Origin: JBMTVN01 sp046047235
GTDB taxonomy: Bacteria > Verrucomicrobiota > Verrucomicrobiia > Limisphaerales > JAHDYP01
DNA length: 17,930 nt
Reading direction: 5' to 3'
Assembly: GCA_046047235.1 (NCBI GenBank)
Contig: JBJOII010000121.1
Coordinates: forward strand, 1-17,930
Shown here piece after piece: positions 1 through 6,946 of the stretch. A program made the position numbers and the translations under genes. Each line of letters starts with the position of its first letter. Position 1 is the first letter of the stretch. Under the pieces are notes generated by a model. That model was not told where the DNA came from and made no database searches. It saw only the letters and a list, made by a program, of their open reading frames with translations.

Positions 1-1300
1 TGCCGGGATCGGGTTGATGGGGCTGGGTGGGGGTGGTTGGGAGTGATCCGGTATAGCGGACTTGATAAACGTGGGAGGGGATTTCGCGGCCGCCGGTGGT
101 GAAGTAGAGGTTGCCGTCGGAGGGGAGGATCACGAGGTCTGTGACGGGAAGCGGGGTGCCTGAGAGGAACGGTTCATAGGTAGCGGAGTAACTGGATCCC
201 TTGGGTTGGAGGTGGAGGGCGTAGATTTTGCCGTAGCTCCAGTCTCCGAGGAAGAGAGCTTGTTGGTATCGTTCGGGGAACTGGGCACCGTAGCCGAACG
301 TGAGGCCGGTGGGGGAACTTTCGCCGATATCGACGACACTTCCGAGGCTGTCCGGGGTGTAGTCCGGCCATTTGCCGCTGCCGGTTCTCCAGCCGAACTC
401 TGCACCGCTGGTGACGTGGTTGACTCGGGTAGGGCGGTACCAGGGGGTGCCGAGGTCCCATTCCATATCGGCGTCGAAGGTGAACCATTCGCCATCGGCA
501 TTGCAGGCGAGGTCATAGGGGTTGCGCAGGCCGATGGCGACGAGTTCGAATGTGGCGGCTTCGGGGTTGAGGCGGCAGATCCAGCCGCCCGGGCGGTCTT
601 TTCTCCAGACGCCGTCGGTTTGCATGAGGTGGGGCAGGAGTTCATCCGGTGCCCAGTTTTCGGGGACGAGAGAACTTTTTAGCGGGGGGAGGCGAGTCGC
701 ATTTCCGGCGATGAGGTAGAGGTTTGAGCTGGTGGGGTCGGCGACGATGGCGTGGGGGCCGTGTTCGCCATGGCCATCGAATTCCTGGATGACTCGCTTT
801 TGGTCGTAGAGGTTGTCGTGGTCGGTGTCGGTGAGTTGGATGAGGGCGGAGCCGCCTTGGTCGGGGCCGCGGTTGACGGTGACGTAGAGGTGGTTGGAAA
901 TGCAGAGCAGGCCTTGGGCCCAGCCGGTTTGGAGTTCGAGCGGTTCGGCTTTGGCTGGGGCGGAGTTGGTGGTGGGGTGGAGGCGGTAGAGGGTGCCGAA
1001 TTGGTCTGAAGTGATGAGGTCTCCCTGTGGGGTGGGGGTGAGTGCGACCCACGAACCTTGTTCCTGCGGGACGGTATAGATGATGCGCGCCTCGAATCCG
1101 GGCAGCAGTTTAAGGGGGGCTGGTTCTATTCCCTCGCAGGTTATCCGGGGCAGGAGGAACGCGAGGATCAGCAGGGGGAGAATGAGCCTTGAGCCTGGAC
1201 CCGCCGCGGTGGAGACGGCGTGGGGGCGTAGGTGTCGGGCTGGTTGGCGTGGCAGGGAGTTAGGTCCCCCACGGGTGGCGCAGGGCGTAGGCGGTTTCAT
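1..1300 (-). CDS. Exported beta-propeller dehydrogenase (PVC-type membrane-bound dehydrogenase / glucose-sorbosone dehydrogenase-like), partial
   Basis: This open frame runs uninterrupted off the left edge (about 433 residues visible; the C-terminus is missing). Read on the minus strand it gives LPGFEARIIYTVPQEQGSWV, then LITSDQFGTLYRL, ISNHLYVTVNRGPDQGG, DTDHDNLYD, WICRLNPE, VAIGLRNPYDLACN, MEWDLGTPWYRPTRVNHVTS, GAEFGWRTGSGKWPDY and LFLGDWSYGKIYAL. These are blade motifs of the beta-propeller proteins called membrane-bound dehydrogenase domain proteins in planctomycetes and verrucomicrobia; members often add HEAT repeats and a cytochrome c domain, which would lie outside the window. A hydrophobic stretch at residues 39-50 (LILPLLILAFLL) suggests export. 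The only in-frame standard start I can find is ATG at 1300, which overlaps the end of araA by 41 nt and gives an unusually long Arg/Pro-rich stretch before the hydrophobic core, so the start is uncertain. Substrate and cofactor cannot be told from the sequence. Confidence 0.82.
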   Translation of the reverse strand, partial: MKPPTPCATRGGPNSLPRQPARHLRPHAVSTAAGPGSRLILPLLILAFLLPRITCEGIEPAPLKLLPGFEARIIYTVPQEQGSWVALTPTPQGDLITSDQFGTLYRLHPTTNSAPAKAEPLELQTGWAQGLLCISNHLYVTVNRGPDQGGSALIQLTDTDHDNLYDQKRVIQEFDGHGEHGPHAIVADPTSSNLYLIAGNATRLPPLKSSLVPENWAPDELLPHLMQTDGVWRKDRPGGWICRLNPEAATFELVAIGLRNPYDLACNADGEWFTFDADMEWDLGTPWYRPTRVNHVTSGAEFGWRTGSGKWPDYTPDSLGSVVDIGESSPTGLTFGYGAQFPERYQQALFLGDWSYGKIYALHLQPKGSSYSATYEPFLSGTPLPVTDLVILPSDGNLYFTTGGREIPSHVYQVRYTGSLPTTPTQPHQPDPG

Positions 1301-2771
1301 TCCAGCGCAGTTCGTTTTTGAAGTCACGGATGCGGCTGTGTTGGTCGATGAGCAGGTGTTCGATGCCGGCTATTTCGGCGAAGTCGTCGAGGTGTTCCGG
1401 GGTGAGGGCCTGACTGAAGCCGGTGTGGTGGGCGCCGCCGGCGTGGATCCAGCAGGTAGCGGAGGTGGGGAGATCGGGGTGGGGATTCCAGAGGGCGCGG
1501 GCTACGGGGAGTTTGGGCAGGGGCTGGTCGGGTTCGACGACGTCGACCGTATTTGTGATAAGGCGGAAGCGGTTCCCCATATCGACGAGGCAGGTATTGA
1601 GGCCGGGGCCGGCGGGCGTATTGAAGACGAGTCTGGCGGGGTCGGATTTGCCTCCGATACCGAGGGGATGGACTTCGAGGGAGGGTTTTGTGGATGCGAT
1701 TGAGGGGCAGATTTCGAGCATGTGGGCACCGAGGACTTTCATGCCGTTGGGGGCGAGGTGATAGGTATAATCCTCCATGAAGGAGGTTCCGCCTGGCAGG
1801 TTAGTGGCCATGACCTTCATGGCGCGGACGAGGGCGGAGGTTTTCCAATCGCCTTCGGCGGCGAAGCCGAATCCGTCGGCCATGAGTCGTTGAGCTGCGA
1901 GGCCGGGGAGTTGTGGCAGTCCGTGGAGGTCTTCGAAGGTGGTGGTGAATCCTTTAAACTGGCCTTGTTCGAGGAATTTTCGGAGGCCGAGTTCAGTGCG
2001 AGCTTCGTTGAGCAGGGACTGGGTTTTGGCGGGGTCGTTCTTCAGTGAGTCAGAGACGGTATAGCTGTTGAGGTAGACGTTCAGGAGGTCGGAGGCTTCC
2101 TTGTCGGTGACGGAGCGGATGACATCGACGAGGTCTCCGATGCCGTAGCCATTGACGGAGAACCCGAAGCGTATTTGGGCGCTGACTTTATCGCCCTCGG
2201 TGACGGCGACTTCGCGCATATTATCGCCCAGGCGGGCGAACTTGGCGCCCTGCCAGTCGTGCCAGGCGGCGGCGGCGCGGGACCATGTGCCGATGGAGGA
2301 CTGGACGTGGGGATCTTCCCAGAAACCGACGACCACCTTTCGGTTGAGACGGAGTCGGCTCATGATGAACCCGTGCTCGCGGTCGCCATGGGCGGCCTGG
2401 TTCAGGTTCATGAAGTCCATATCAATGCTGGACCAGGGGATATCCCGGTTATGCTGGGTGTGGAGGTGGAGGACGGGTTTTTTGAGGTTCTTGAGGCCTT
2501 GGACCCACATCTTGGAGGGCGAGAACGTGTGCATCCAGGTGATGATGCCGATGCAGTGTTTACTGGCATCGGCTTCGAGGCAGAGTTGAGTGATGGCGTC
2601 GGGAGTGGTCAGGACGGGCTTGAATTTAACCTGGAAGGGGATATGGGATGAGAGGTTCAGGGCTTGGGCGATCGATTCGGAGTGGGAGGCAACCTGCTGG
2701 AGGGTTTCGGGGCCGTAGAGGTGCTGGCTGCCGGTGGCGAACCAGAGTTCGAGGGAGTTGAAATTGGTCAT
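1260..2771 (-). CDS. araA: L-arabinose isomerase
   Basis: Converts L-arabinose to L-ribulose, the first step of bacterial arabinose use in the cytoplasm; it is Mn-dependent. The protein is 503 residues, close to the 500 of E. coli AraA, and is recognisable end to end, beginning MTNFNSLELWFATGSQHLYG. The family's metal-binding residues are all visible in context: the Glu of FEDLHG, the Glu of GFAAEGDWKT, the His of YTYHLAP and a His in WIHAGGAHHTGF. ATG at 2771 is chosen over an upstream in-frame GTG at 2843 because the family N-terminus begins there and an AGGG stands 6 nt before it. No araB, araD or transporter gene is in the window. The next gene downstream is the exported dehydrogenase, whose reading frame overlaps the araA end, so the two are probably co-transcribed. 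Confidence 0.96.
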   Translation of the reverse strand: MTNFNSLELWFATGSQHLYGPETLQQVASHSESIAQALNLSSHIPFQVKFKPVLTTPDAITQLCLEADASKHCIGIITWMHTFSPSKMWVQGLKNLKKPVLHLHTQHNRDIPWSSIDMDFMNLNQAAHGDREHGFIMSRLRLNRKVVVGFWEDPHVQSSIGTWSRAAAAWHDWQGAKFARLGDNMREVAVTEGDKVSAQIRFGFSVNGYGIGDLVDVIRSVTDKEASDLLNVYLNSYTVSDSLKNDPAKTQSLLNEARTELGLRKFLEQGQFKGFTTTFEDLHGLPQLPGLAAQRLMADGFGFAAEGDWKTSALVRAMKVMATNLPGGTSFMEDYTYHLAPNGMKVLGAHMLEICPSIASTKPSLEVHPLGIGGKSDPARLVFNTPAGPGLNTCLVDMGNRFRLITNTVDVVEPDQPLPKLPVARALWNPHPDLPTSATCWIHAGGAHHTGFSQALTPEHLDDFAEIAGIEHLLIDQHSRIRDFKNELRWNETAYALRHPWGT

Positions 2772-2842
2772 CTGTTGCCCTGTGGTAGGTGAGACTGTAA
2801 GCGTATGGTTGGTCGCGATCCTAGTGGGTTGGATTAGTATCA

Positions 2843-2863
2843 CTCGTGCCTTGGTGGCGCGAG
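2843..2863. promoter_or_regulatory. Inverted repeat, candidate operator
   Basis: CTCGTGCC and GGCGCGAG flank a 5-nt centre (ttggt). Seven of eight positions are complementary and the eighth would be a G-U pair in RNA. It lies 72 nt upstream of the araA start and 82 nt upstream of the ComF-family start. It is not followed by a T tract on either strand, which argues against an intrinsic terminator. A binding site for a sugar-responsive regulator is possible but not shown. Confidence 0.3.
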
Positions 2864-2932
2864 ATTAAAAGGTTGTTTTCGTTGAGTTGGGCGGCAGCAT
2901 GGGGGCTTGGCAAGCGGGTGAGGATCGGGTAG

Positions 2933-2939
2933 AGGGGAG
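2933..2939 (+). promoter_or_regulatory. Ribosome binding site that supports the TTG start of the ComF-family gene
   Basis: AGGGGAG lies 5 nt before TTG at 2945. An upstream in-frame GTG at 2918 is cut off by a TAG at 2930, and no ATG occurs in frame before the conserved cysteine region, so this site decides the start. Confidence 0.6.
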
Positions 2940-2944
2940 TCGGT

Positions 2945-3694
2945 TTGAGGAGGATTTGGATAATTTCCGGGTGGAAGAGGTGGCTTGAAGCTGTTGCGGG
3001 TTTTTTCTATCCTAACGGCTGTCAATGTTGCCGTGCGGAGCATGCGGGTGTGTTGGACGGGTATGTGGGGGAGTTATGTCGGTCCGGCATTCGGCGTTGT
3101 GAGCCGCCGTTTTGTTCGCGGTGCGGGCTGCCCTATGAGGGAAGAGTCAGCGAGTCATTTGATTGTTGGAACTGTCGCGAGCTGGAGTTGCATTTTGACT
3201 GGGCGCGTTCTGTGGTTCATGCGGGCGGGGTGGTTTTGGAGGTTGTTCATCGGTATAAGTATCGGTCTGCGGTGTGGTTTGAGCCATTTTTGGGGGGGCT
3301 GCTGGCGGAGGGGGCTGGTTTGAGTTTGCGTGGGGCGGGGTGGGATGGGTTGGTTCCGGTTCCTCTACATCCGCTGAAGGAGCGGGAGCGGGAGTTTAAT
3401 CAGGCGGGGAGGTTGGCGGGGTATTTGTCGAGGGCGAGCGGGGTGGCGGTTCGGGCTGGTTTATTGGCGAGGGTGGAGTATACGCAGACCCAGACGCGGT
3501 TGGGGCGGGCGTTGAGGGCTGAGAATGTGGCGCGGGCATTTCATTTTTGTGGTGGGGAGAGTGTGAGGGGGCAGCGCTTGGTATTGGTGGATGATGTTTT
3601 GACTACTGGGGCGACGACGAGTGCCTGTGCGGGGGTATTGAAGGCGGCGGGGGCGAGAGAGGTTGGGGTGTGGACATTGGCGCGTGGCATATGA
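2945..3694 (+). CDS. ComF family protein (phosphoribosyltransferase fold with N-terminal zinc-ribbon cysteines)
   Basis: The 249-residue protein has the ComF/GntX layout. An N-terminal Cys-rich section (Cys26, 28, 29, 45, 52, 57, 60, 74, 77) probably binds zinc. It is followed by a type I phosphoribosyltransferase domain whose PRPP-binding loop reads RLVLVDDVLTTGATTSACA at about 211-229. The family motifs VPVPLHPLKEREREFNQA (about 137-154) and QTRLGRALRAENV (about 183-195) are present. Family members take part in DNA uptake during natural competence in some bacteria, but most are uncharacterised, so the role here is unknown. The start is TTG with a good Shine-Dalgarno. It lies 72 nt upstream of accD on the same strand. 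Codons are strongly biased to G endings (GTG, GGG, TTG). Confidence 0.9.
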   Translation: MRRIWIISGWKRWLEAVAGFFYPNGCQCCRAEHAGVLDGYVGELCRSGIRRCEPPFCSRCGLPYEGRVSESFDCWNCRELELHFDWARSVVHAGGVVLEVVHRYKYRSAVWFEPFLGGLLAEGAGLSLRGAGWDGLVPVPLHPLKEREREFNQAGRLAGYLSRASGVAVRAGLLARVEYTQTQTRLGRALRAENVARAFHFCGGESVRGQRLVLVDDVLTTGATTSACAGVLKAAGAREVGVWTLARGI

Positions 3695-3753
3695 GGGCAG
3701 TTTGGAGAGTTGAATTTGAGAATTGGAACGATCACGAGAGCGATTTAGTAGAG

Positions 3754-3759
3754 AAAGGA
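3754..3759 (+). promoter_or_regulatory. Ribosome binding site of accD
   Basis: AAAGGA ends 7 nt before the ATG at 3767, a good match in sequence and spacing. It supports this start and therefore the N-terminal extension of AccD. Confidence 0.6.
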
Positions 3760-3766
3760 TTTAAAT

Positions 3767-4699
3767 ATGGCAGCGCGCACATTTAATCGGAAGCCTTCGG
3801 TGATTGATGCAGGGGAGGCTTTGTTTCGTCCGGCGGGTGTGGTGGTGGAGACGCCATTGCCGAGGAAGCCGAAGTTGGCGTTCAAGTCGCGGAAGAAGGA
3901 CATCCCTGAAGGTTTATGGGGCAAGTGTCCCACGTGCGAGACGATGTTTTTCGACAAGGATTTGGATGCGAGTTTGGGGGTTTGTTCGCACTGTGCGCAT
4001 CATTTTCCGATTGGAGCGAGGGAGCGGATTGAGTCGATGGTGGAGCCGGGGAGTTTTGAGGAGATGGACGCGGGGATGACCAGTGTGGACGTCTTGAAGT
4101 TTCAAGGTGTGGCGACGTATGGGAGCAAGCTGGAGGCGTATCAGAAGTCGACGAAGCTACGGGATGCGGTGGTGACGGGGATGGGCCAGATGGGGGGGCA
4201 TCGGGTTGGGTTTGGGGTGATGGATGTGGGGGGGTCGATGGGGTCCGTGGTAGGTGAGAAGTTGACTCGGGTGATTGAGCGTTCGACGGCTGAGGGGGTG
4301 GGGTTGATTATTGTGAGCACGAGTGGGGGTGCGCGGATGTATGAGGGGATGTTCAGTTTGATGCAGATGGCGAAGACGTGTGGTGCATTGGCGTATCATG
4401 CTCGGGCGAGGCTACCGTTTATCAGTGTGCTGACGCATCCGACGTATGCGGGTGTGATGGCGAGTTTTGCGAGTGTGGGGGATCTGATATTGGCTGAGCC
4501 GGGTGCCATGATTGGTTTTGCGGGGCCGCGGGTGATTCGGGACACGACGCAGGCGGAGTTGCCGCCGGGGTTTCAGACGGCTGAGTTTTTGAAGGATCAC
4601 GGGATGATTGATGCGATCATACCGCGGAGTGAGATGAAGGGGCGGCTGGTGATGTATTTGGATTTTATGATGGGAGGGCGTGGGCGGGGGGCGGCCTGA
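3767..4699 (+). CDS. accD: Acetyl-CoA carboxylase carboxyltransferase subunit beta
   Basis: Together with AccA it transfers the carboxyl group from carboxybiotin to acetyl-CoA, giving malonyl-CoA for fatty acid synthesis in the cytoplasm. The protein is 310 residues. The zinc ribbon is CPTC and CSHC (Cys54, 57, 73, 76). The crotonase-like core has VGGSMGSVVGEK (about 154-165), the oxyanion-hole region STSGGARMYEGMFSLMQMAK (about 184-203) and GDLILAEPGAMIGFAGPRVI (238-257), followed by LPPGFQTAEFL. About 25 extra residues precede the zinc ribbon compared with E. coli AccD. The motif has Tyr where E. coli has Gln (GGARMYEG against GGARMQEA); I take this as lineage variation. accA, accB and accC are not in the window. 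Two hairpins follow the gene. Confidence 0.97.
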   Translation: MAARTFNRKPSVIDAGEALFRPAGVVVETPLPRKPKLAFKSRKKDIPEGLWGKCPTCETMFFDKDLDASLGVCSHCAHHFPIGARERIESMVEPGSFEEMDAGMTSVDVLKFQGVATYGSKLEAYQKSTKLRDAVVTGMGQMGGHRVGFGVMDVGGSMGSVVGEKLTRVIERSTAEGVGLIIVSTSGGARMYEGMFSLMQMAKTCGALAYHARARLPFISVLTHPTYAGVMASFASVGDLILAEPGAMIGFAGPRVIRDTTQAELPPGFQTAEFLKDHGMIDAIIPRSEMKGRLVMYLDFMMGGRGRGAA

Positions 4700-4774
4700 T
4701 ATTGGGTGGGATTTTTGCTGGTCAGGCGCGGGGGTTGGTTTATATGTAGCTCATCTCATCGGGCTCATCAAAAA

Positions 4775-4800
4775 GTCTAACGACCGGTTTGTCGTTAGGC
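4775..4800 (-). terminator. Hairpin with a T tract on the minus strand, between accD and the CBS gene
   Basis: The arms 4775-4784 and 4791-4800 (GTCTAACGAC / GTCGTTAGGC) form a 10-bp stem with one G-U pair and a 6-nt loop. The plus strand has AAAAA just before it (4770-4774), so read on the minus strand the hairpin is followed by TTTTT like an intrinsic terminator. No minus-strand gene lies to its right before gltD, so it would only act on antisense transcription. It may instead form a structure in the plus-strand transcript. The hairpin itself is certain; its role is not. Confidence 0.4.
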
Positions 4801-4822
4801 GGGTGAGGTGGGATAGTTGCCT

Positions 4823-4844
4823 GGTTCCCTCGGGGGCCGTTTTT
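4823..4844 (+). terminator. Candidate intrinsic terminator after accD, just before the CBS gene
   Basis: GGTTCC and GGGGCC flank a CTCG loop (two G-U pairs in a 6-bp stem), followed by GTTTTT. It sits 16 nt before the CBS-protein ATG, so it would end most accD transcripts or act as a leader element for the next gene. The stem is short, so the call is tentative. Confidence 0.4.
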
Positions 4845-4860
4845 ACGACGAGCAGATCAT

Positions 4861-5310
4861 ATGAAGATATCGGACAGTGTTCGGGCGCTGTTACACCACA
4901 AGGGTGGGGAAATTTACTCTGTGGCCCCTGACATTACGGTTTTTGAGGCTATCCGCACGATGGCGGAGAAGAACGTTGGGGCGCTGGTGGTGATGGAGGG
5001 GGGCAGGCTAGTCGGGATTATTTCGGAGCGGGATTACACCCGCAAGGTGGCCTTGAAGGGGAAGTCTTCGAAGAACGCGGTGGTGCGGGAGTTATTATCG
5101 ACCCCGGTTCATTCGGTGACGCCGGAGCACACAGTGGAGGACTGCATGCGGATTATGGTGAAGCATCGCGTGCGGCATTTGCCGGTGCTGGAGAACGAGA
5201 AGCTGAGCGGTGTTTTATCGATTGGGGATTTAGTGAACTGGACGATCACGGCGCAGAGTCAGGAGATTGACCAGCTGAAGACTTTCATTACGGGTCAGTA
5301 TCCCGGGTGA
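4861..5310 (+). CDS. Two-CBS-domain protein
   Basis: The 149-residue protein consists almost entirely of a CBS-domain pair (Bateman module). CBS1 is about 17-67 (TVFEAIRTMAEKNVGALVVM, then LVGIISERDYTRKVAL). CBS2 is about 84-133 (HSVTPEHTVEDCMRIMVKHR, then HLPVLENEKLSGVLSIGDLV). Such modules bind adenosine nucleotides or S-adenosylmethionine and regulate other proteins or report energy state; the ligand and partner here cannot be inferred. There is no catalytic domain, signal peptide or membrane segment. The Shine-Dalgarno is weak (GAGCAG about 6 nt upstream). It is convergent with gltD, with a shared terminator between the two ends. Confidence 0.9.
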   Translation: MKISDSVRALLHHKGGEIYSVAPDITVFEAIRTMAEKNVGALVVMEGGRLVGIISERDYTRKVALKGKSSKNAVVRELLSTPVHSVTPEHTVEDCMRIMVKHRVRHLPVLENEKLSGVLSIGDLVNWTITAQSQEIDQLKTFITGQYPG

Positions 5311-5339
5311 AGTTGGCGGGAGGCAGATTTCATATAAAG

Positions 5340-5379
5340 CAGAAGGGTTCCCAGGGCCGTGAGGCAGGGAACCCTTCTG
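5340..5379. terminator. Bidirectional terminator between the CBS gene and gltD
   Basis: The arms 5340-5352 and 5367-5379 form a perfect 13-bp stem (CAGAAGGGTTCCC against GGGAACCCTTCTG) with a 14-nt loop. The plus-strand side continues TGTTTTGG and the minus-strand side GCTTTATATG, so both are only moderately T-rich. Its place between two convergent stop codons (5310 and 5398) fits termination in both directions. Confidence 0.8.
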
Positions 5380-5397
5380 TGTTTTGGAGAACTGGTT

Positions 5398-6882
5398 TTA
5401 GGGTAACTGTGTGGTTCCCATGAGGTAGCGGTCACATTCCCTGGCGGCTCCACGACCTTCATTGAAGGCCCAGACGACGAGGCTTTGGCCGCGGCGGCAA
5501 TCACCGGCGGCGAAGATGCCGGGGATATTGGTCGAGTATTTGTCGAACTCGGCTTTGGCGTTGGAGCGGGGGTCTTTGTCGACTTTGAGGGAATCGAGGA
5601 GGCTGGATTCCGGACCGAGGAAGCCCATGGCGAGGAGGACCAGTTGGGCGGGAACGGTTTTTTCGGAACCGGGGACTTCCTGCGGGACGAAGCGTCCTTG
5701 GTCGTTCTTTTCCCAGCGGATTTGGACAGTGAGGGCGGCTTTGACCCGTCCGTTTTCGTCGGCGACGAATTCTTTAACGGTGGTGAGGTAAGTGCGGGGG
5801 TCGTTGCCGAAGCGCGCTTCGGCTTCTTCCTGGCCGTAGTCGACCTTGAGCACCTTGGGCCATTCGGGCCAGGGGTTATCCTGGGCGCGTTCCTTGGGAG
5901 GCTGGGGCAGGATTTCGAGCTGGGTGAGCGTGCGGCAGCCGTGTCGGAGGGAGGTTCCGACGCAGTCGGTTCCGGTATCTCCGCCGCCGATGACGAGGAC
6001 ATCGAGGTCTTTGGCGTGGATTGGTGGGGTGCCGTTTTCGCCGTCCAGGACCCACTGGGTATTGGAGGTGAGGAACTCCATGGCGAAGTGGATGCCTTGG
6101 AGCTTACGGCCGGGGATAGGCAGGTCGCGGGGCACGGTGGCACCGGTGCAGAGGATGGCGGCGTCGAACTTCGACTGGAGGTCTTCGGCGGGCAGGTTTT
6201 TGCCGACCTCGGTATTGGTGACGAACTCGACACCTTCCTTTTGGAGGAGGTCGATTCGGCGTTCGATGACCTTTTGTTTGTCGAGTTTCATGTTCGGGAT
6301 GCCGTACATGAGCAGTCCTCCGATCCGGTTGGCTCTTTCGTAGACTGTGACTTGGTGGCCTGCCTGGTTGAGTTGGGCAGCGGCGGAGAGGCCGGCGGGG
6401 CCGGAGCCGACGATGGCGACCTTTTTGCCCGTGCGTTTGGCTGGCGGGTTAGGAGTGATCCAGCCTTCGTCCCAGCCACGGTCCACGATGGAGCACTCGA
6501 TTTGTTTGATGGTGACTGGGGTGCCGTTGAGTCCGACCGTGCAGGAGCCTTCGCACGGGGCAGGGCAGACGCGGCCGGTGAACTCCGGGAAGTTGTTGGT
6601 TTTGTGGAGGCGATCGAGGGCTTCGCGCCAGAGTCCCCGGTAGATGAGGTCATTCCATTCGGGGATGAGGTTATTGATTGGGCAGCCGGAGGCCATGCCG
6701 CTGATGAGGGTTCCGGTGTGGCAGAAGGGTATGCCACAATCCATGCAGCGTGCTGCCTGCTGGCGGAGGTCTTCTTCGGGCAGGTGGCCGTGGAACTCAT
6801 TCCAGTCGCGGATTCGTTCAAGAGCTGGACGATCCAGAGGAAGTTCGCGCACGTATTCTAGAAATCCTGTCGGTTTTCCCAT
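5398..6882 (-). CDS. gltD: Glutamate synthase small (beta) subunit
   Basis: This subunit takes electrons from NADPH through FAD and passes them by iron-sulfur clusters to the large subunit, which makes glutamate from glutamine and 2-oxoglutarate. The protein is 494 residues, somewhat longer than E. coli GltD (about 470). The N-terminal cysteines that bind [4Fe-4S] clusters are CMDCGIPFC (46-54), Cys67 and CPAPCEGSC (106-114). The FAD-binding motif is VAIVGSGPAGLSAA (about 155-168). The NAD(P)-binding motif is VLVIGGGDTGTDC (about 295-307). The C-terminal FAD-contact motif is IFAAGDCRRGQSLVVWA. It begins 64 nt after gltB on the same strand, as expected for an operon. I see no Shine-Dalgarno before the ATG (the upstream bases are rich in A and C). 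Confidence 0.96.
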   Translation of the reverse strand: MGKPTGFLEYVRELPLDRPALERIRDWNEFHGHLPEEDLRQQAARCMDCGIPFCHTGTLISGMASGCPINNLIPEWNDLIYRGLWREALDRLHKTNNFPEFTGRVCPAPCEGSCTVGLNGTPVTIKQIECSIVDRGWDEGWITPNPPAKRTGKKVAIVGSGPAGLSAAAQLNQAGHQVTVYERANRIGGLLMYGIPNMKLDKQKVIERRIDLLQKEGVEFVTNTEVGKNLPAEDLQSKFDAAILCTGATVPRDLPIPGRKLQGIHFAMEFLTSNTQWVLDGENGTPPIHAKDLDVLVIGGGDTGTDCVGTSLRHGCRTLTQLEILPQPPKERAQDNPWPEWPKVLKVDYGQEEAEARFGNDPRTYLTTVKEFVADENGRVKAALTVQIRWEKNDQGRFVPQEVPGSEKTVPAQLVLLAMGFLGPESSLLDSLKVDKDPRSNAKAEFDKYSTNIPGIFAAGDCRRGQSLVVWAFNEGRGAARECDRYLMGTTQLP

Positions 6883-6946
6883 GGTGTTGCGATTTGGGTA
6901 AGGTCGTTAAATCCGGGGGTGAATAGGTTGCGTTGCGTTGCGTCCG

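Larger units (their letters stand above)
2772..2944. promoter_or_regulatory. Divergent spacer between araA and the ComF-family gene
   Basis: These 173 bp separate two gene starts facing away from each other, so promoters for both must lie here or overlap the gene starts. I see no confident -35/-10 pair on either strand. The most AT-rich stretch is around 2862-2880. The clearest structure is the dyad at 2843-2863, listed separately. Confidence 0.4.

Noticed and set aside
2840..3043. 67-codon minus-strand ORF overlapping the ComF-family start
   Set aside because: Proline-rich, no motif, no ribosome site, and it overlaps the conserved N-terminus of the ComF-family gene.
4313..4345. Tyr instead of Gln in the AccD GGARM motif as a sign of altered activity
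   Set aside because: The surrounding catalytic-core motifs are intact and this position is not one I can name as essential; lineage variation is the simpler reading.
4680..4931. 83-codon plus-strand ORF from the end of accD into the CBS gene
   Set aside because: It overlaps accD and the CBS gene, crosses both hairpins and has no family signature.
5485..6861. 458-codon plus-strand ORF opposite gltD, and similar long ones opposite gltB (7361-8533, 8954-9922)
   Set aside because: They are antisense to complete, strongly recognisable gltD and gltB frames, show no family motif, and follow from the C-ending codon bias of the minus-strand genes.
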